From: UBA1672 sp964015995
GTDB lineage: Bacteria > Pseudomonadota > Alphaproteobacteria > Micavibrionales > Micavibrionaceae
Length of the DNA stretch: 34,505 bases
NCBI GenBank assembly: GCA_964015995.1
Contig: CAXHFH010000011.1
Location: 1 to 34,505, forward strand
Reading direction: 5' to 3'
The notes under the pieces are model-generated. The model saw only the letters and a list, made by a program, of their open reading frames with translations, was not told the DNA's origin and made no database searches. Shown here in pieces: positions 1 to 8,516 of this stretch. The position numbers and the translations under genes are program-made. Position 1 is the stretch's first letter, and each line of letters begins with the position of its first letter.

Positions 1-612
1 CATTATTAGAGCGGCCCCTATTTCCAAAATACTTTTTCTGTTCCCGTCATATTTCCCCAACATGAAAACAATGAAGAGCGCCGCGCCAGAAGCCGTAACG
101 GCAATAACAAAAGAAAAGACAAACAGCTCCGGGATATAGCGCAAATCAGCGTCCATCTGCATTGCAGACATACCGGTGTAATGCATTGCGCAAATGGCAA
201 ACCCCAGCGATACAGCACCAAAACCAAGATAGAAAAAGCTCAATCGGGATGGACGAATAATTTGTAAAACGCCATAGGCAATAACAATGGCAATAACCAT
301 AGACAGAATAGTAATAACAACATCATATGTAAGCATCATATTCATGTCATAAGCCAACATACCAATAAAGTGCATCGACCATATGCCGGCACCAAATGCA
401 ACCGCTCCGCCTATATGCAGCCAAGACTTCAATTTTTCTGTTTTTGCGCGGTGAATATCTGTAGCCAAACGCAATCCAGTGTACGACCCTAATGAAGCAA
501 TCACATAGGACAGTAGAACAAGAGGCCAAATGTAGACGCCTGTCTCTGCTGTTGAAGGAATTTCACCAAAAATGAAAATGTAATCCCATATGGATTGTGG
601 CTCGGGCAGCAT
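1..612 (-). CDS. MHYT-domain membrane sensor protein (5' part, runs off window)
   Basis: The reverse-strand frame is open for 204 codons from an ATG at 612 to the left edge. It carries two copies of the MHYT signature, MHFIGM near residues 80-85 and MHYTGM near 143-148, each in a hydrophobic helix. A third copy would be expected just beyond the edge. About six membrane helices are visible (roughly 26-44, 65-86, 97-119, 125-146, 165-185, then a new one at the edge). MHYT domains are known as membrane sensors, proposed to bind metal or gas ligands, and usually precede GGDEF/EAL or histidine kinase modules. The output domain here is outside the window, so the product cannot be named further. The gene begins 5 bases after the stop of the PhnD-like gene, with GGAG in the end of that gene as a possible ribosome site. 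The two are therefore probably cotranscribed and may form a binding-protein/sensor pair. Confidence 0.85.
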   Translation of the reverse strand, partial: MLPEPQSIWDYIFIFGEIPSTAETGVYIWPLVLLSYVIASLGSYTGLRLATDIHRAKTEKLKSWLHIGGAVAFGAGIWSMHFIGMLAYDMNMMLTYDVVITILSMVIAIVIAYGVLQIIRPSRLSFFYLGFGAVSLGFAICAMHYTGMSAMQMDADLRYIPELFVFSFVIAVTASGAALFIVFMLGKYDGNRKSILEIGAALIM

Positions 613-617
613 TCTTT

Positions 618-1535
618 TTATTTAATCTCCATAAAATTAGCATCAACCGCCATTTTATGCCAACGACGTACATCATCAAAAAGAGTATCATCTGCGGCAA
701 TAAATTTTTTTACAAAGGCTTCTTTAAGAATTTTCTGCCCTTCAGGATCTTCGTGCATATGCAAAAGAGCATCCTTAATTTTGGAAGCTTTTTCATCGGA
801 CAGGTTTATAGATTTAACCACAGGCGGAATACCCGCCGGACCAAGCTTATCGATAATTTTGATTTCTGCGGCATATTTGGATCCCGTCTTCAGCATGTAG
901 TTAAAAACCAAAGAATCAACGGCACTTATATCTGCCTTTCCTTCTGCCACCCAACGAATAGATTCCTCATGAGAGCCGGATTGCAAAACCTCGCTAAAGA
1001 AACCTTTTGTTTCGCCCATTTCAATGAGCTTGGCGCGTGGCATATTATAACCGGAATTAGAGGTTTTATCATTATAAACAAAACGCTTGTTTTTGAGGTC
1101 TAAAAACTTACTGAAAGTACTGTCTTTATGAGTTATGACATAAGAATAATAGATCGGTTTCCCTTCATAAAGGGGGGATTCCATTATCGGTGCAATCAAT
1201 AATTCAACAGGTGAACTCTCTCGCTCATCATGCAATAGTGTGTAGGGATACCCGGAAATGAACGCTATATCGACAGCTCCATCCTCTACCATAGCATTGA
1301 CCGTACCATAAGAAAGTCCCGTCAAAAACTCTATTTCAAGTCCGGATTTCTTTGTAATGTAATCTGCTATTTGGGCATAAACACCCCCCCCACCTTCAGA
1401 AACAAACGCGGCTGTCATAGCCATAACTACAGGTTTTTCATCACGACTATCACCTGTGTACCCGAACGATGCACTTGATGTAAACGTACCCAAAAAAAGT
1501 ACCGTATAAAGGCAAATATATCTAAAACAACCCAT
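618..1535 (-). CDS. PhnD-like periplasmic phosphate/phosphonate-type substrate-binding protein
   Basis: A 305-residue protein with an N-terminal hydrophobic signal peptide (about residues 5-25). The body matches the PhnD/PtxB-like substrate-binding family: DIAFISGYPY near residue 90, the SNSGYNMP segment near 160, a GSHEESIRWVAEGKADISAVDS block near 185-205, and GPAGIPPVV near 230. Members are periplasmic and bind phosphonate, phosphite or other small anions; the true ligand cannot be read from sequence. No ABC permease or ATPase gene lies next to it. Instead it is followed directly by an MHYT-domain membrane protein, so it may deliver ligand to a sensor rather than a transporter. The ATG at 1535 follows a purine-rich GGGGGAG, only three bases upstream. 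The 168-base gap to the next upstream gene probably holds its promoter. Confidence 0.88.
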   Translation of the reverse strand: MGCFRYICLYTVLFLGTFTSSASFGYTGDSRDEKPVVMAMTAAFVSEGGGGVYAQIADYITKKSGLEIEFLTGLSYGTVNAMVEDGAVDIAFISGYPYTLLHDERESSPVELLIAPIMESPLYEGKPIYYSYVITHKDSTFSKFLDLKNKRFVYNDKTSNSGYNMPRAKLIEMGETKGFFSEVLQSGSHEESIRWVAEGKADISAVDSLVFNYMLKTGSKYAAEIKIIDKLGPAGIPPVVKSINLSDEKASKIKDALLHMHEDPEGQKILKEAFVKKFIAADDTLFDDVRRWHKMAVDANFMEIK

Positions 1536-1703
1536 GAGCTCCCCCGTGCAAATTGTACGTTAGCTAAGCTTAACACAACTTTAATTGCTACAAATAATGA
1601 AATGTAGATGCATACGCATGTAGTATAAAAAGATGATGGCGTATGAATAAACCCTATCTCAAAGGCACAAGAGGAATGATGGATTTTACGCTAACACTAG
1701 CAA

Positions 1704-2864
1704 TCACTTCTTTTTACGGCGTCTAAAAGGATAGAAAAATTGTTTCATATACGTTCTCGGGAGCCTGATCGTTGTTCCATAATGAGCAGGCCAGTGCTTT
1801 GACGGCATATGGTATGTGCCAAAAATCATGTCGAAAACAGGAAGGTGGACGGCATAGTTTGTGTCAATCGCTGGCGCCTCGGAACTATGGTGCCAATGAT
1901 GATATTGAGGCGTACAAAAAATGTATTTTAATGGGCCAAAAGGTATCCCCAAATTAGCATGAACAAGAACAGCCTGTAGTCCGGCAAAAACAACGTAAAT
2001 ATCTAATGCCGCTTTATCAGGCCCAATCAAGTATAGCGGGATCATAGCAATAGAGCGATCCATCACTGTCTGCATAATGTGGTTTCTAGACCCTGCAAGC
2101 CAATCCATATGCTCTACGGAGTGATGCACTGCATGTATTTTCCAGAGCTTCGGATTTTCATGAAACATACGATGTGACCAATATAAAACAAAATCAGCAC
2201 ATATCACCAAGAGGATAACTTGTAAGCCCAGTGGTAAATTTTGAACAAACTGTTGTAAGTCGGCGTTCGCGGCCCATCCAAAAACGGTGCTCGTGAAATA
2301 ATTTCCAATTAAAAGGAGTAAAGCAAAGGCAAGATGGTTCACTGAAAAATAGGCTAAGTCAAGTTGCCATTCAGGACGCAAAATTGCTTGTTCTTTGTAT
2401 TTAGGAAAAACTTTTTCCAAAAAGGTAAAAAGAATGACAGATGCAAGGAGAGCAAGAATGAGCCAGTCTAACCCCAGAGACAGTTGGTTTTCACCGACAT
2501 TCCCAGGTTCCACAGAATATCCGCCAATCGCAAAGGCCGCGCATGCAAATAAAACGCCTATTGCCCCTAATTTTCGTTGTTTCCCCATCACAAAGGTAAA
2601 AAGACCAAATATAAGTGATGCCCACATGCTGTACATTAAAACATTACGCAACATTTCATGATCGTATCCAGCCCGAAGCTCTGTCACTGTTAGATAGGCT
2701 GGAAATTTATAACAAAGAACGCCAAGAAAACTTAGAACACCAAGAAAACAGGATATAGCCCCGCTTATTTTCCCCTCACCAAAACGAAAGGCTCTATCTT
2801 CCATATTTTCAATTTCGCGCGCTTTATATTCATATGGCTCGTTTTCTTTTTGTTTCACTGTCAC
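1704..2864 (-). CDS. sterol desaturase / fatty acid hydroxylase superfamily membrane protein
   Basis: A 386-residue integral membrane protein with the histidine clusters of the di-iron hydroxylase superfamily (PF04116): HRMFH near residue 231, HAVHH near 244, and HHWHH near 323, plus an isolated SRNH between them. These bind two irons at the cytoplasmic membrane face in characterised relatives, which hydroxylate or desaturate lipids. The substrate here is unknown. The N-terminal third adds about four extra hydrophobic segments before the catalytic part. The tail is very basic (FRRRKKK). The frame opens at a GTG at 2864, but a purine-rich AAAGAAGA abuts it. A second GTG two codons later (2858) has better spacing and may be the true start. 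The gene stands alone between two intergenic gaps. Confidence 0.87.
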   Translation of the reverse strand: MTVKQKENEPYEYKAREIENMEDRAFRFGEGKISGAISCFLGVLSFLGVLCYKFPAYLTVTELRAGYDHEMLRNVLMYSMWASLIFGLFTFVMGKQRKLGAIGVLFACAAFAIGGYSVEPGNVGENQLSLGLDWLILALLASVILFTFLEKVFPKYKEQAILRPEWQLDLAYFSVNHLAFALLLLIGNYFTSTVFGWAANADLQQFVQNLPLGLQVILLVICADFVLYWSHRMFHENPKLWKIHAVHHSVEHMDWLAGSRNHIMQTVMDRSIAMIPLYLIGPDKAALDIYVVFAGLQAVLVHANLGIPFGPLKYIFCTPQYHHWHHSSEAPAIDTNYAVHLPVFDMIFGTYHMPSKHWPAHYGTTIRLPRTYMKQFFYPFRRRKKK

Positions 2865-2939
2865 TCTTCTTTGTATTTCTTTATCCTTTAAAGAATATAC
2901 GTAACAAACTCAGATAATTCCAGTTAGATAACCTATGAC

Positions 2940-3683
2940 TTAAGTCTTATATTCTGGGCGAATAAGATGGTGAAACAGTCCAAAATCCCAGTTCCGCATT
3001 GCCAGAACCAGTGTTATTCCATTGCGCTTTTCTAACGGAAGGGATGAATTCTCGCGCACCACCTCTCGAAATTCACCAGCCAGCCTTAATAATTTGCGTT
3101 GAAATTCTGCCGCACTGGCATGAGAAACCGTACCGTTCAAGACGCGTAAGCACCTGTGCTCTCCTTGAAAGTTACTATTAAAATATTCTTGTCCTACATG
3201 TTCGCGAAAGAAACGCTCAAACGGGCCATCTTCTATCCATGAAAAATTAGGGCTAACGAGAAGCTTAACCTTGTTATGCGGCAGCAATTGAATAATGCCA
3301 ATCTTATCAAGCTTTAGTAATTTCCCAACGCATTCTTCTTGGTTTAGCGCGAAGTATTGTGTGATATCCTCGATCGTCCAATGATTAAACACACACACAG
3401 TAACCAATGTTAACGCCATATCTTGAACAATTTCCGTTTCCTGACTGTGCGTCAATTGCTCGACCTTCGCTTGTGATGCATCCATTTGCTTTACAAGGTC
3501 GCTGATTTCCATACCGAGCATCTGGCATATGCTATCTAGCCGCTGTAGAGAAAATTGTTGCTCCGAGAACATGCGTTTTATGCTCGCTTCGGACAAGCTA
3601 AGTGCTTGCGCGACATCTGCATAAGTCCGCCCTTGCGCCTTGAGACATTGTTTTAACGTTTGAATTAATAAAGCCGTCTGCAT
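2940..3683 (-). CDS. XRE-like HTH transcriptional regulator with unknown C-terminal domain
   Basis: A 247-residue protein. Residues about 8-62 form a Cro/XRE-type helix-turn-helix: RTYADVAQALSLSEASIKRMF, then a recognition-helix tail with QRLDSICQMLGMEISDL. The remainder is a soluble region I do not recognise, with a probable winged or dimerisation part near residues 85-150. The frame could extend one codon to a TTG at 3686. The ATG at 3683 fits better because AAGGGGG lies four bases upstream of it. The gene is divergent from the PspA-like operon, and a 19-base palindrome (3697-3715) sits just upstream of its start, consistent with autoregulation and control of the neighbour. That regulatory link is inference from position. 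Confidence 0.8.
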   Translation of the reverse strand: MQTALLIQTLKQCLKAQGRTYADVAQALSLSEASIKRMFSEQQFSLQRLDSICQMLGMEISDLVKQMDASQAKVEQLTHSQETEIVQDMALTLVTVCVFNHWTIEDITQYFALNQEECVGKLLKLDKIGIIQLLPHNKVKLLVSPNFSWIEDGPFERFFREHVGQEYFNSNFQGEHRCLRVLNGTVSHASAAEFQRKLLRLAGEFREVVRENSSLPLEKRNGITLVLAMRNWDFGLFHHLIRPEYKT

Positions 3684-3696
3684 CAAACCCCCTTGA

Positions 3697-3715
3697 AGTA
3701 TTACAATGCAATACT
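3697..3715. promoter_or_regulatory. operator-like palindrome between XRE regulator and PspA-like operon
   Basis: A 19-base imperfect palindrome, AGTATTACA-A-TGCAATACT, with eight of nine arm positions paired. It begins 14 bases upstream of the regulator's ATG and about 100 bases upstream of the PspA-like gene. A partial repeat of one arm (ATTACAA) occurs about 25 bases further on. Size and symmetry suit a dimeric HTH protein. The binding protein is inferred, not shown. Confidence 0.5.
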
Positions 3716-3813
3716 AAAATAATCATATATTACAACTTATGTCAATTAAGTATCGATAAAGGCTTCCCTTGTGTACGGTAAAGAGAATGTAAACAAATGA
3801 AGGAGTAAACAAA

Positions 3814-4464
3814 ATGAACCTATTTTCCCGTATTACAGCCACGTTCACCAGTAAACTGGATGAGGTGGTATCACATGTTGAAAACCATGATGCGATAGTG
3901 GCGGTTGCCCTGAAAGACACACGTGCGGCCGTAGCAAAAGCCAAAGTGCGATTAGATCGCGTCCGCCGAGATGGTGAAGCAATGCAACGGCGTTTGGACG
4001 ATGCCAAATATAAGGCGCAACTGTGGGAGGATCGCGCAAAAGATATCGCCACAAAGGATGAGCAAAAAGCTTTGGCTTGCATCGCGCGGCGTAACCAGTG
4101 CCGCGAACAGATTACACAAACGCAAGCCGCATTGACAAAGCATGAAGAGCTTGAAGCCAAGGTCGGCGAAAATGTGCAAAGCATGGAAAAGCGCCTGCAT
4201 GACATCACGCAACAACAAAATCTGATGCGCTCCCGTCAATCAACAGCAGATGCAATGCGTATCATCAATCAAATCGAAGGCACCACCAATAACGGCATTG
4301 AAGATACTTTTGATCGTTGGGAAACACTCATCACCGAAACGGAGTATTCGACAGGCCATATATCATCTACGGATACGCTCGATATGTCTTTTGCAAAAGA
4401 AGAAAACACTGTGCAGTTACAGGCTGAGCTTGCCGAATTATTGAACACTAAAGAGGGAGAGTAA
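3814..4464 (+). CDS. PspA/IM30-family membrane-stress protein
   Basis: A 216-residue, highly charged, almost entirely helical protein close to the usual PspA length (about 220). The start MNLFSRITATFTSKLDEVVSHVEN resembles the amphipathic first helix and following segment of PspA/Vipp1. Residues about 40-160 form a long coiled coil rich in K, E, Q and A. Family members bind stressed inner membrane and assemble ESCRT-III-like scaffolds. The ATG at 3814 has a good AAGGAG eight bases upstream. The next gene starts two bases after the stop, indicating one operon. There is no pspF, pspB or pspC nearby; control is more likely by the divergent HTH gene. Similarity is moderate, so a divergent PspA paralogue is the safest statement. 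Confidence 0.75.
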   Translation: MNLFSRITATFTSKLDEVVSHVENHDAIVAVALKDTRAAVAKAKVRLDRVRRDGEAMQRRLDDAKYKAQLWEDRAKDIATKDEQKALACIARRNQCREQITQTQAALTKHEELEAKVGENVQSMEKRLHDITQQQNLMRSRQSTADAMRIINQIEGTTNNGIEDTFDRWETLITETEYSTGHISSTDTLDMSFAKEENTVQLQAELAELLNTKEGE

Positions 4465-4466
4465 AA

Positions 4467-5816
4467 ATGACTATACAGAAGGAAGACCCATATGTGGTTG
4501 AGTGGGAAGAACATCACCTCACTCCGGAGGAAGATAGATCAAATATTTTTGATCTTATTCGTAATGTGACAAACTTCGCATCATTGTTACGTGTATGCGG
4601 AGCGTTAATAATGCTTGTCGCCATGTCGTCCTATCTAATGCAAGGATGGTCTGATGGTAACGATATTAGCCGCTACTACATGCTGCTATCACAAACCTTC
4701 CTTCTGGCTCTTAGTGGATTTGGATTAAGCTATATCTTGAAGGAAAATAAAGGGGCTCGCATCTTTTTTGGGCTAGGTTTGATTTCCATTACTGTCAACA
4801 TGACAACATTAGGTGCACTCATATTCTCTACCACACAGTGGGGTAGCGAACTTGTGCAATATCCTAGTTTTGCCAAGTGGGACGCACCGGAATTCGGCGC
4901 AATTATTATGGCCTTGTTCGGTACGCTGGCAATCAGCGCACCAGTTACATGGATCGGTCATAAAGTGCTGGCACGCCGCTCTGCGGGCTTATTGTCTGCG
5001 CTGTTTCTATTCACAAACCTATTGCTGCTTGTGCCTGTTCGGGAATCCCTCTTCGTTGGGATAGCCGCACTGGTTGCCGTCATACTTCCGCTCAGTTTGT
5101 TTTGTAAGCACATGGCAAAGGACAATACGCTGCGTACGCCGGAGGGCATGTTTGCAATGGCCACCATATTTGTGCCGGCAGGAATCATCATTTGCCGAAG
5201 CATATGGCTCTACCCGGTGGATGAGATACTGCAAATCATACTCGCAGGCACAATATTTATCGCTTTACGTTTCTGCGCAGAGCAAACAGAAGAAAAATCT
5301 TTTGCGCGTATCGCAACGCATTGGTTATCACTCGGTGCAGCATTAGGAGTAGCAATACCTGCGGCGATGTTGGCAGAACGTTATCTTTCAGGTGCACTTG
5401 CCATCAACGTATTTGGATTTGTATTTGCGGGATTATTGCTCGATATATCTAACCGCTGTCAAAACCCACTTATCCCCATACGGTTGGCCGCAATGGCACT
5501 GATTACGAGCCATATCCTTCCGGTCATGTTCACAGATGATATATCGAATGCGGTTTTGTGTATTATTGCCGGACTGGCAGTCATTACAATAGGTCGCCAG
5601 CATGGTTTACGTTACCTGATGGTGATGGGCATGCTGACTTTGTTGGCTGGTGTTGGACGACAAATTCTAGAATTGGCACAATGGGTGGATTTCTCCAATT
5701 GGATCGTTTTATCTCTATCCGGTGGAATTATAATTATCACAGCCTCATTGATTGAACGCCACGGTGCCCTCATCAAAATGAGATGGGACCGTCTAGCAAA
5801 ATCTACAAAAGACTAA
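4467..5816 (+). CDS. multi-pass inner-membrane protein of unknown function, psp-like operon
   Basis: A 449-residue protein with a roughly 35-residue acidic cytoplasmic N-terminus (ENDING in RSNIFDLIRNV) followed by about 12 hydrophobic helices starting near residue 40 and running to about 430, and a short basic tail. I do not recognise a named family. The repeated short helices with few charged residues resemble DUF2157-type proteins only in general layout. It starts two bases after the PspA-like gene, with GGGAGAG as ribosome site, so the two are almost certainly cotranscribed and translationally coupled. The context suggests it is the membrane partner or client of the PspA-like protein. This is inference. 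Confidence 0.72.
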   Translation: MTIQKEDPYVVEWEEHHLTPEEDRSNIFDLIRNVTNFASLLRVCGALIMLVAMSSYLMQGWSDGNDISRYYMLLSQTFLLALSGFGLSYILKENKGARIFFGLGLISITVNMTTLGALIFSTTQWGSELVQYPSFAKWDAPEFGAIIMALFGTLAISAPVTWIGHKVLARRSAGLLSALFLFTNLLLLVPVRESLFVGIAALVAVILPLSLFCKHMAKDNTLRTPEGMFAMATIFVPAGIIICRSIWLYPVDEILQIILAGTIFIALRFCAEQTEEKSFARIATHWLSLGAALGVAIPAAMLAERYLSGALAINVFGFVFAGLLLDISNRCQNPLIPIRLAAMALITSHILPVMFTDDISNAVLCIIAGLAVITIGRQHGLRYLMVMGMLTLLAGVGRQILELAQWVDFSNWIVLSLSGGIIIITASLIERHGALIKMRWDRLAKSTKD

Positions 5817-5827
5817 AATACATCAAA

Positions 5828-5859
5828 TCTCTGTCGCGGGGACAAACTCGCGACAGAGA
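5828..5859. terminator. stem-loop at the end of the psp-like operon
   Basis: An 11-base perfect stem, TCTCTGTCGCG pairing with CGCGACAGAGA, with a ten-base loop. It lies 12 bases after the stop of the membrane protein gene. No clear U-run follows on the plus strand, and on the minus strand the loop lies just beyond the end of the open extension of the RNase H frame. It may end transcription from either side or only protect the 3' end. Confidence 0.5.
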
Positions 5860-5866
5860 GCGTTTA

Positions 5867-6004
5867 AAGTAAATTTGATTTAACATCTTCGGGTGCACGA
5901 TCACGCGCCGCAATAATTAATTGGGATCGATTGAAATACATTGTTACGAGTCCAGAGCCTGAAGCCGAACCTTGCCAATACTTATTGTAATAAGCTGGTT
6001 GGTG
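5867..6004 (-). other. 46-codon open extension in frame after the RNase H-like stop codon
   Basis: Directly after the TAG at 6005-6007 the same frame stays open for 46 codons to a TAA at 5864-5866. The translation looks protein-like: YYNKYWQGSASGSG followed by LVTMYFNRSQLIIAARDRA. The only internal ATG (5941) would give just 25 residues and has no clear ribosome site. It could be a C-terminal part lost to a nonsense change, a readthrough product, a very small separate gene, or chance. An open run of this length by chance is not rare (roughly one in ten), so this is listed as a possibility only. Confidence 0.3.
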
Positions 6005-6493
6005 CTAAAACTCATCTCTCAATGCGCGCCTAGATGCCTGATCAACTAAACCGAATAGCCTATCAATCTCATCTTTCTTGCTAGCTTTCTGATGACCGAC
6101 CACCTTAACCAACCTGCATTTTATTTTTGATGTTAATCGATAAAACTCTTGATACAACTCATAATTATTTAGCCGCTTACCTTTACTAGAAAAATAATTT
6201 TCCTTCTCAAGACGAGTACGCCTCTCTGGTAGAGAAATAATATTTTGAGAATCCGTATAAACTGTCAGCGTAATATCTCTTTCACTAGCCCAAGCAATCG
6301 TTTCATCCAGTGACCACAATAAAGTTTGTAGTTCCAATTTCGTTGAGCTTGTTTGTTCAAAGCGCCTAACTTTCACCTTCTCTTTAAGCGAGGCTATGGA
6401 TGCACACTGATCAGTTACAACAAGGTAAGCGCCATAGCCCACCTTCAACTGTGTGTTCACACTACCGTCAGTAAAAACCTGCAAGTGAAGCAT
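6005..6493 (-). CDS. RNase H-fold nuclease (RNase HI-like)
   Basis: A 162-residue protein with the RNase H catalytic set in order: Asp9 in VFTDGS, Glu54 in KLELQTLLW, Asp81 in VYTDSQ, a His in VVGHQ at 134, and Asp151 in LVDQASR. This layout is that of RNase HI, which cuts RNA in RNA-DNA hybrids. It is divergent from the usual rnhA, with a longer insert around residues 86-112. The frame also opens at an ATG at 6538, but no ribosome site precedes it and the fold begins right after the ATG at 6493, which has GGAT five bases upstream. The gene is divergent from recQ, a sensible neighbour for DNA maintenance. The frame continues open past its TAG, described separately. Confidence 0.8.
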   Translation of the reverse strand: MLHLQVFTDGSVNTQLKVGYGAYLVVTDQCASIASLKEKVKVRRFEQTSSTKLELQTLLWSLDETIAWASERDITLTVYTDSQNIISLPERRTRLEKENYFSSKGKRLNNYELYQEFYRLTSKIKCRLVKVVGHQKASKKDEIDRLFGLVDQASRRALRDEF

Positions 6494-6605
6494 TTTTATC
6501 CGTTCTAAAATGGTGTTCCTTTTGCGCCATGATAGCATAATGTTGACGAATGAGGATGGCCTGTTAAGGTGGCAGCATCGAAAGCATTAAGGACATTTGA
6601 AAATC

Positions 6606-8447
6606 ATGGTAAGTGCCGTCAACACAGATCAAAGGCACCATATAGACAATATTGCAGATCCCGCACATATATTATCATCTGTCTTTGGTTACACTCATTT
6701 TCGTGAAGAACAAGAAGATATTATCAATACCGTTATATCCGGCCAAAGTTGCTGCGTTCTTATGCCAACAGGAAGTGGCAAATCGCTGTGTTATCAAATT
6801 CCCGCACTGTGCCTTAAAGGTACGGGCGTTATTATCTCCCCCCTCATCGCATTAATGCAAGATCAGGTAATCGCCTTACGCGAAGCTGGTGTTAATGCGG
6901 CCACAATTCATTCAGGGTTAGAATATCCGGAACTCCAAGAAACACTAAAGAATTTACGCAACGGTGAACTTGATCTGGTTTATGTTGCGCCTGAGCGGCT
7001 TGTTAATGATACATTTTTGGATCTTTTAGACGAAATTGAAATCGCCCTTTTTGCAGTTGATGAAGCGCATTGTATTTCACAATGGGGACACGATTTTCGA
7101 CCTGAATATCGACAAATATCACTGCTGCGGACGCGCTATCCTGATGTGCCATGTATTGCGGTAACTGCAACCGCAGATGCCCCAACACGCAAAGATATTG
7201 TTGAACGCTTGGCTCTGCCCAAGCTTTATGTGGCTGGCTTTGATCGCCCCAACATCACCTATGAAGTGGCAATTAAAGACAATCCGCGCGCTCAGCTTTT
7301 ACGGTTTTTAAAAAGCCGAAATAGCGGTGAAAGCGGCATTGTTTATTGTCTATCACGCAGAAAGGTTGAGGAAACGGCAAAGTGGCTTGCAGAACGCGGA
7401 TATAACGCTCTGCCCTATCACGCACGATTGGACAAAGATGTACGCAACCATAACCAAGCGCGCTTTATCAAAGATGAGGGTGTGATTATGGTGGCCACCA
7501 TTGCCTTTGGCATGGGCATTAATAAACCCGATGTTAGGTTTGTCGCGCATCTTGATTTGCCCAAAAATATCGAAGCTTATTATCAGGAAACAGGGCGCGC
7601 AGGGCGCGATGGATTACCGGCTGTTGCGTGGATGGTTTATGGCCTACAGGATTTAGCCTTACAGCGACAGATGATTGAAGGATCGGATGCACCAGATGCG
7701 CAAAAACGGATTGAACGACAGAAGCTGACTTCGTTTTTGGGATATTGTGAAAGTGTGACATGTCGTCGGCAAATATTACTACGCTATTTTGATGATAACG
7801 GTAACCCTTGCGGCAATTGCGATACATGCCTGCGCCCGCCCGAAACGTTTGATGGATCAATCGCAGCGCAAAAATTACTGTCCTGTATCCTACGGACAGG
7901 ACAGCGGTTTGGCGGAGGCTATGTGATTGATGTTTTATTGGGAAAAAACAACGACCGTATTGATAAATTCGGGCACGGATCTTTAAGCACGTTTGGCATC
8001 GGAACAGAGCATTCAAGCAAAGAATGGCAGAGCCTTATTCGCCAACTTGTTGCACGGGGATATATATATGTTGATATGGATGCGCATGGTGGACTCAAAA
8101 TGACACAAGAAGGCATAGATTTCTTACGCAATAAGCCCGCCTTGCAAGTACGGCTTGACCCTAAGTCTATCGGTGGGTCGTCCTCGAAGAACGGAAAAAG
8201 AACCGACCCAGCACTTAGCCTTGAAAGCGAGGCCGATCAGGAACTATTTATGACGCTTAAGGCGTTGCGATTAAGCATAGCCAAAGAGAAAAACATACCG
8301 CCTTATGTTGTTTTTCACGATAAAACATTGATTGATATGGTTCTACGCAAGCCACTGAGTTTAATCGCGATGAGCGGTGTACCTGGCGTTGGTCAATCCA
8401 AGCTCGACAAATATGGGCAAGTGTTTTTAGACGCACTCAGTGAATAA
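6606..8447 (+). CDS. recQ: ATP-dependent DNA helicase RecQ
   Basis: A 613-residue 3'-5' DNA helicase used in recombination and fork repair. Visible elements in order: the aromatic Q-like motif FGYTHFREEQ (about 27-36), Walker A PTGSGKS (54-60), DEAHCISQWGHDFRPEY (from 152, which includes the RecQ aromatic loop), motif VI QETGRAGRDGLP, the RQC zinc cluster (VTCRRQ...PCGNCDTC), a winged helix, and a C-terminal HRDC domain (FMTLKALRLSIAKE... to the end). Length matches standard RecQ (about 610). The frame can open at a TTG at 6597, but AAGGA is only three bases from it; the ATG at 6606 is preferred, with AAGGA twelve bases away. Confidence 0.96.
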   Translation: MVSAVNTDQRHHIDNIADPAHILSSVFGYTHFREEQEDIINTVISGQSCCVLMPTGSGKSLCYQIPALCLKGTGVIISPLIALMQDQVIALREAGVNAATIHSGLEYPELQETLKNLRNGELDLVYVAPERLVNDTFLDLLDEIEIALFAVDEAHCISQWGHDFRPEYRQISLLRTRYPDVPCIAVTATADAPTRKDIVERLALPKLYVAGFDRPNITYEVAIKDNPRAQLLRFLKSRNSGESGIVYCLSRRKVEETAKWLAERGYNALPYHARLDKDVRNHNQARFIKDEGVIMVATIAFGMGINKPDVRFVAHLDLPKNIEAYYQETGRAGRDGLPAVAWMVYGLQDLALQRQMIEGSDAPDAQKRIERQKLTSFLGYCESVTCRRQILLRYFDDNGNPCGNCDTCLRPPETFDGSIAAQKLLSCILRTGQRFGGGYVIDVLLGKNNDRIDKFGHGSLSTFGIGTEHSSKEWQSLIRQLVARGYIYVDMDAHGGLKMTQEGIDFLRNKPALQVRLDPKSIGGSSSKNGKRTDPALSLESEADQELFMTLKALRLSIAKEKNIPPYVVFHDKTLIDMVLRKPLSLIAMSGVPGVGQSKLDKYGQVFLDALSE

Positions 8448-8516
8448 ACATATCCCTACGCATGTTTTTACATTATGTACAATCACAGTATTTAACTTAC
8501 CAATGGATATTCGAAA

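Noticed and set aside
597..1103. 168-codon plus-strand open frame
   Set aside because: It lies fully opposite the PhnD-like gene, which has a signal peptide and family motifs; the plus-strand translation has no recognisable domain.
1642..1725. 27-codon plus-strand frame (MNKPYLKGTRGMMDF...) with an internal ATG preceded by GAGGA
   Set aside because: Too short, overlaps the end of the hydroxylase gene, and no terminator or conservation evidence is available.
3723..4208. 161-codon minus-strand frame rich in Ser and Cys
   Set aside because: Composition is typical of an antisense shadow of the PspA-like gene on the plus strand.
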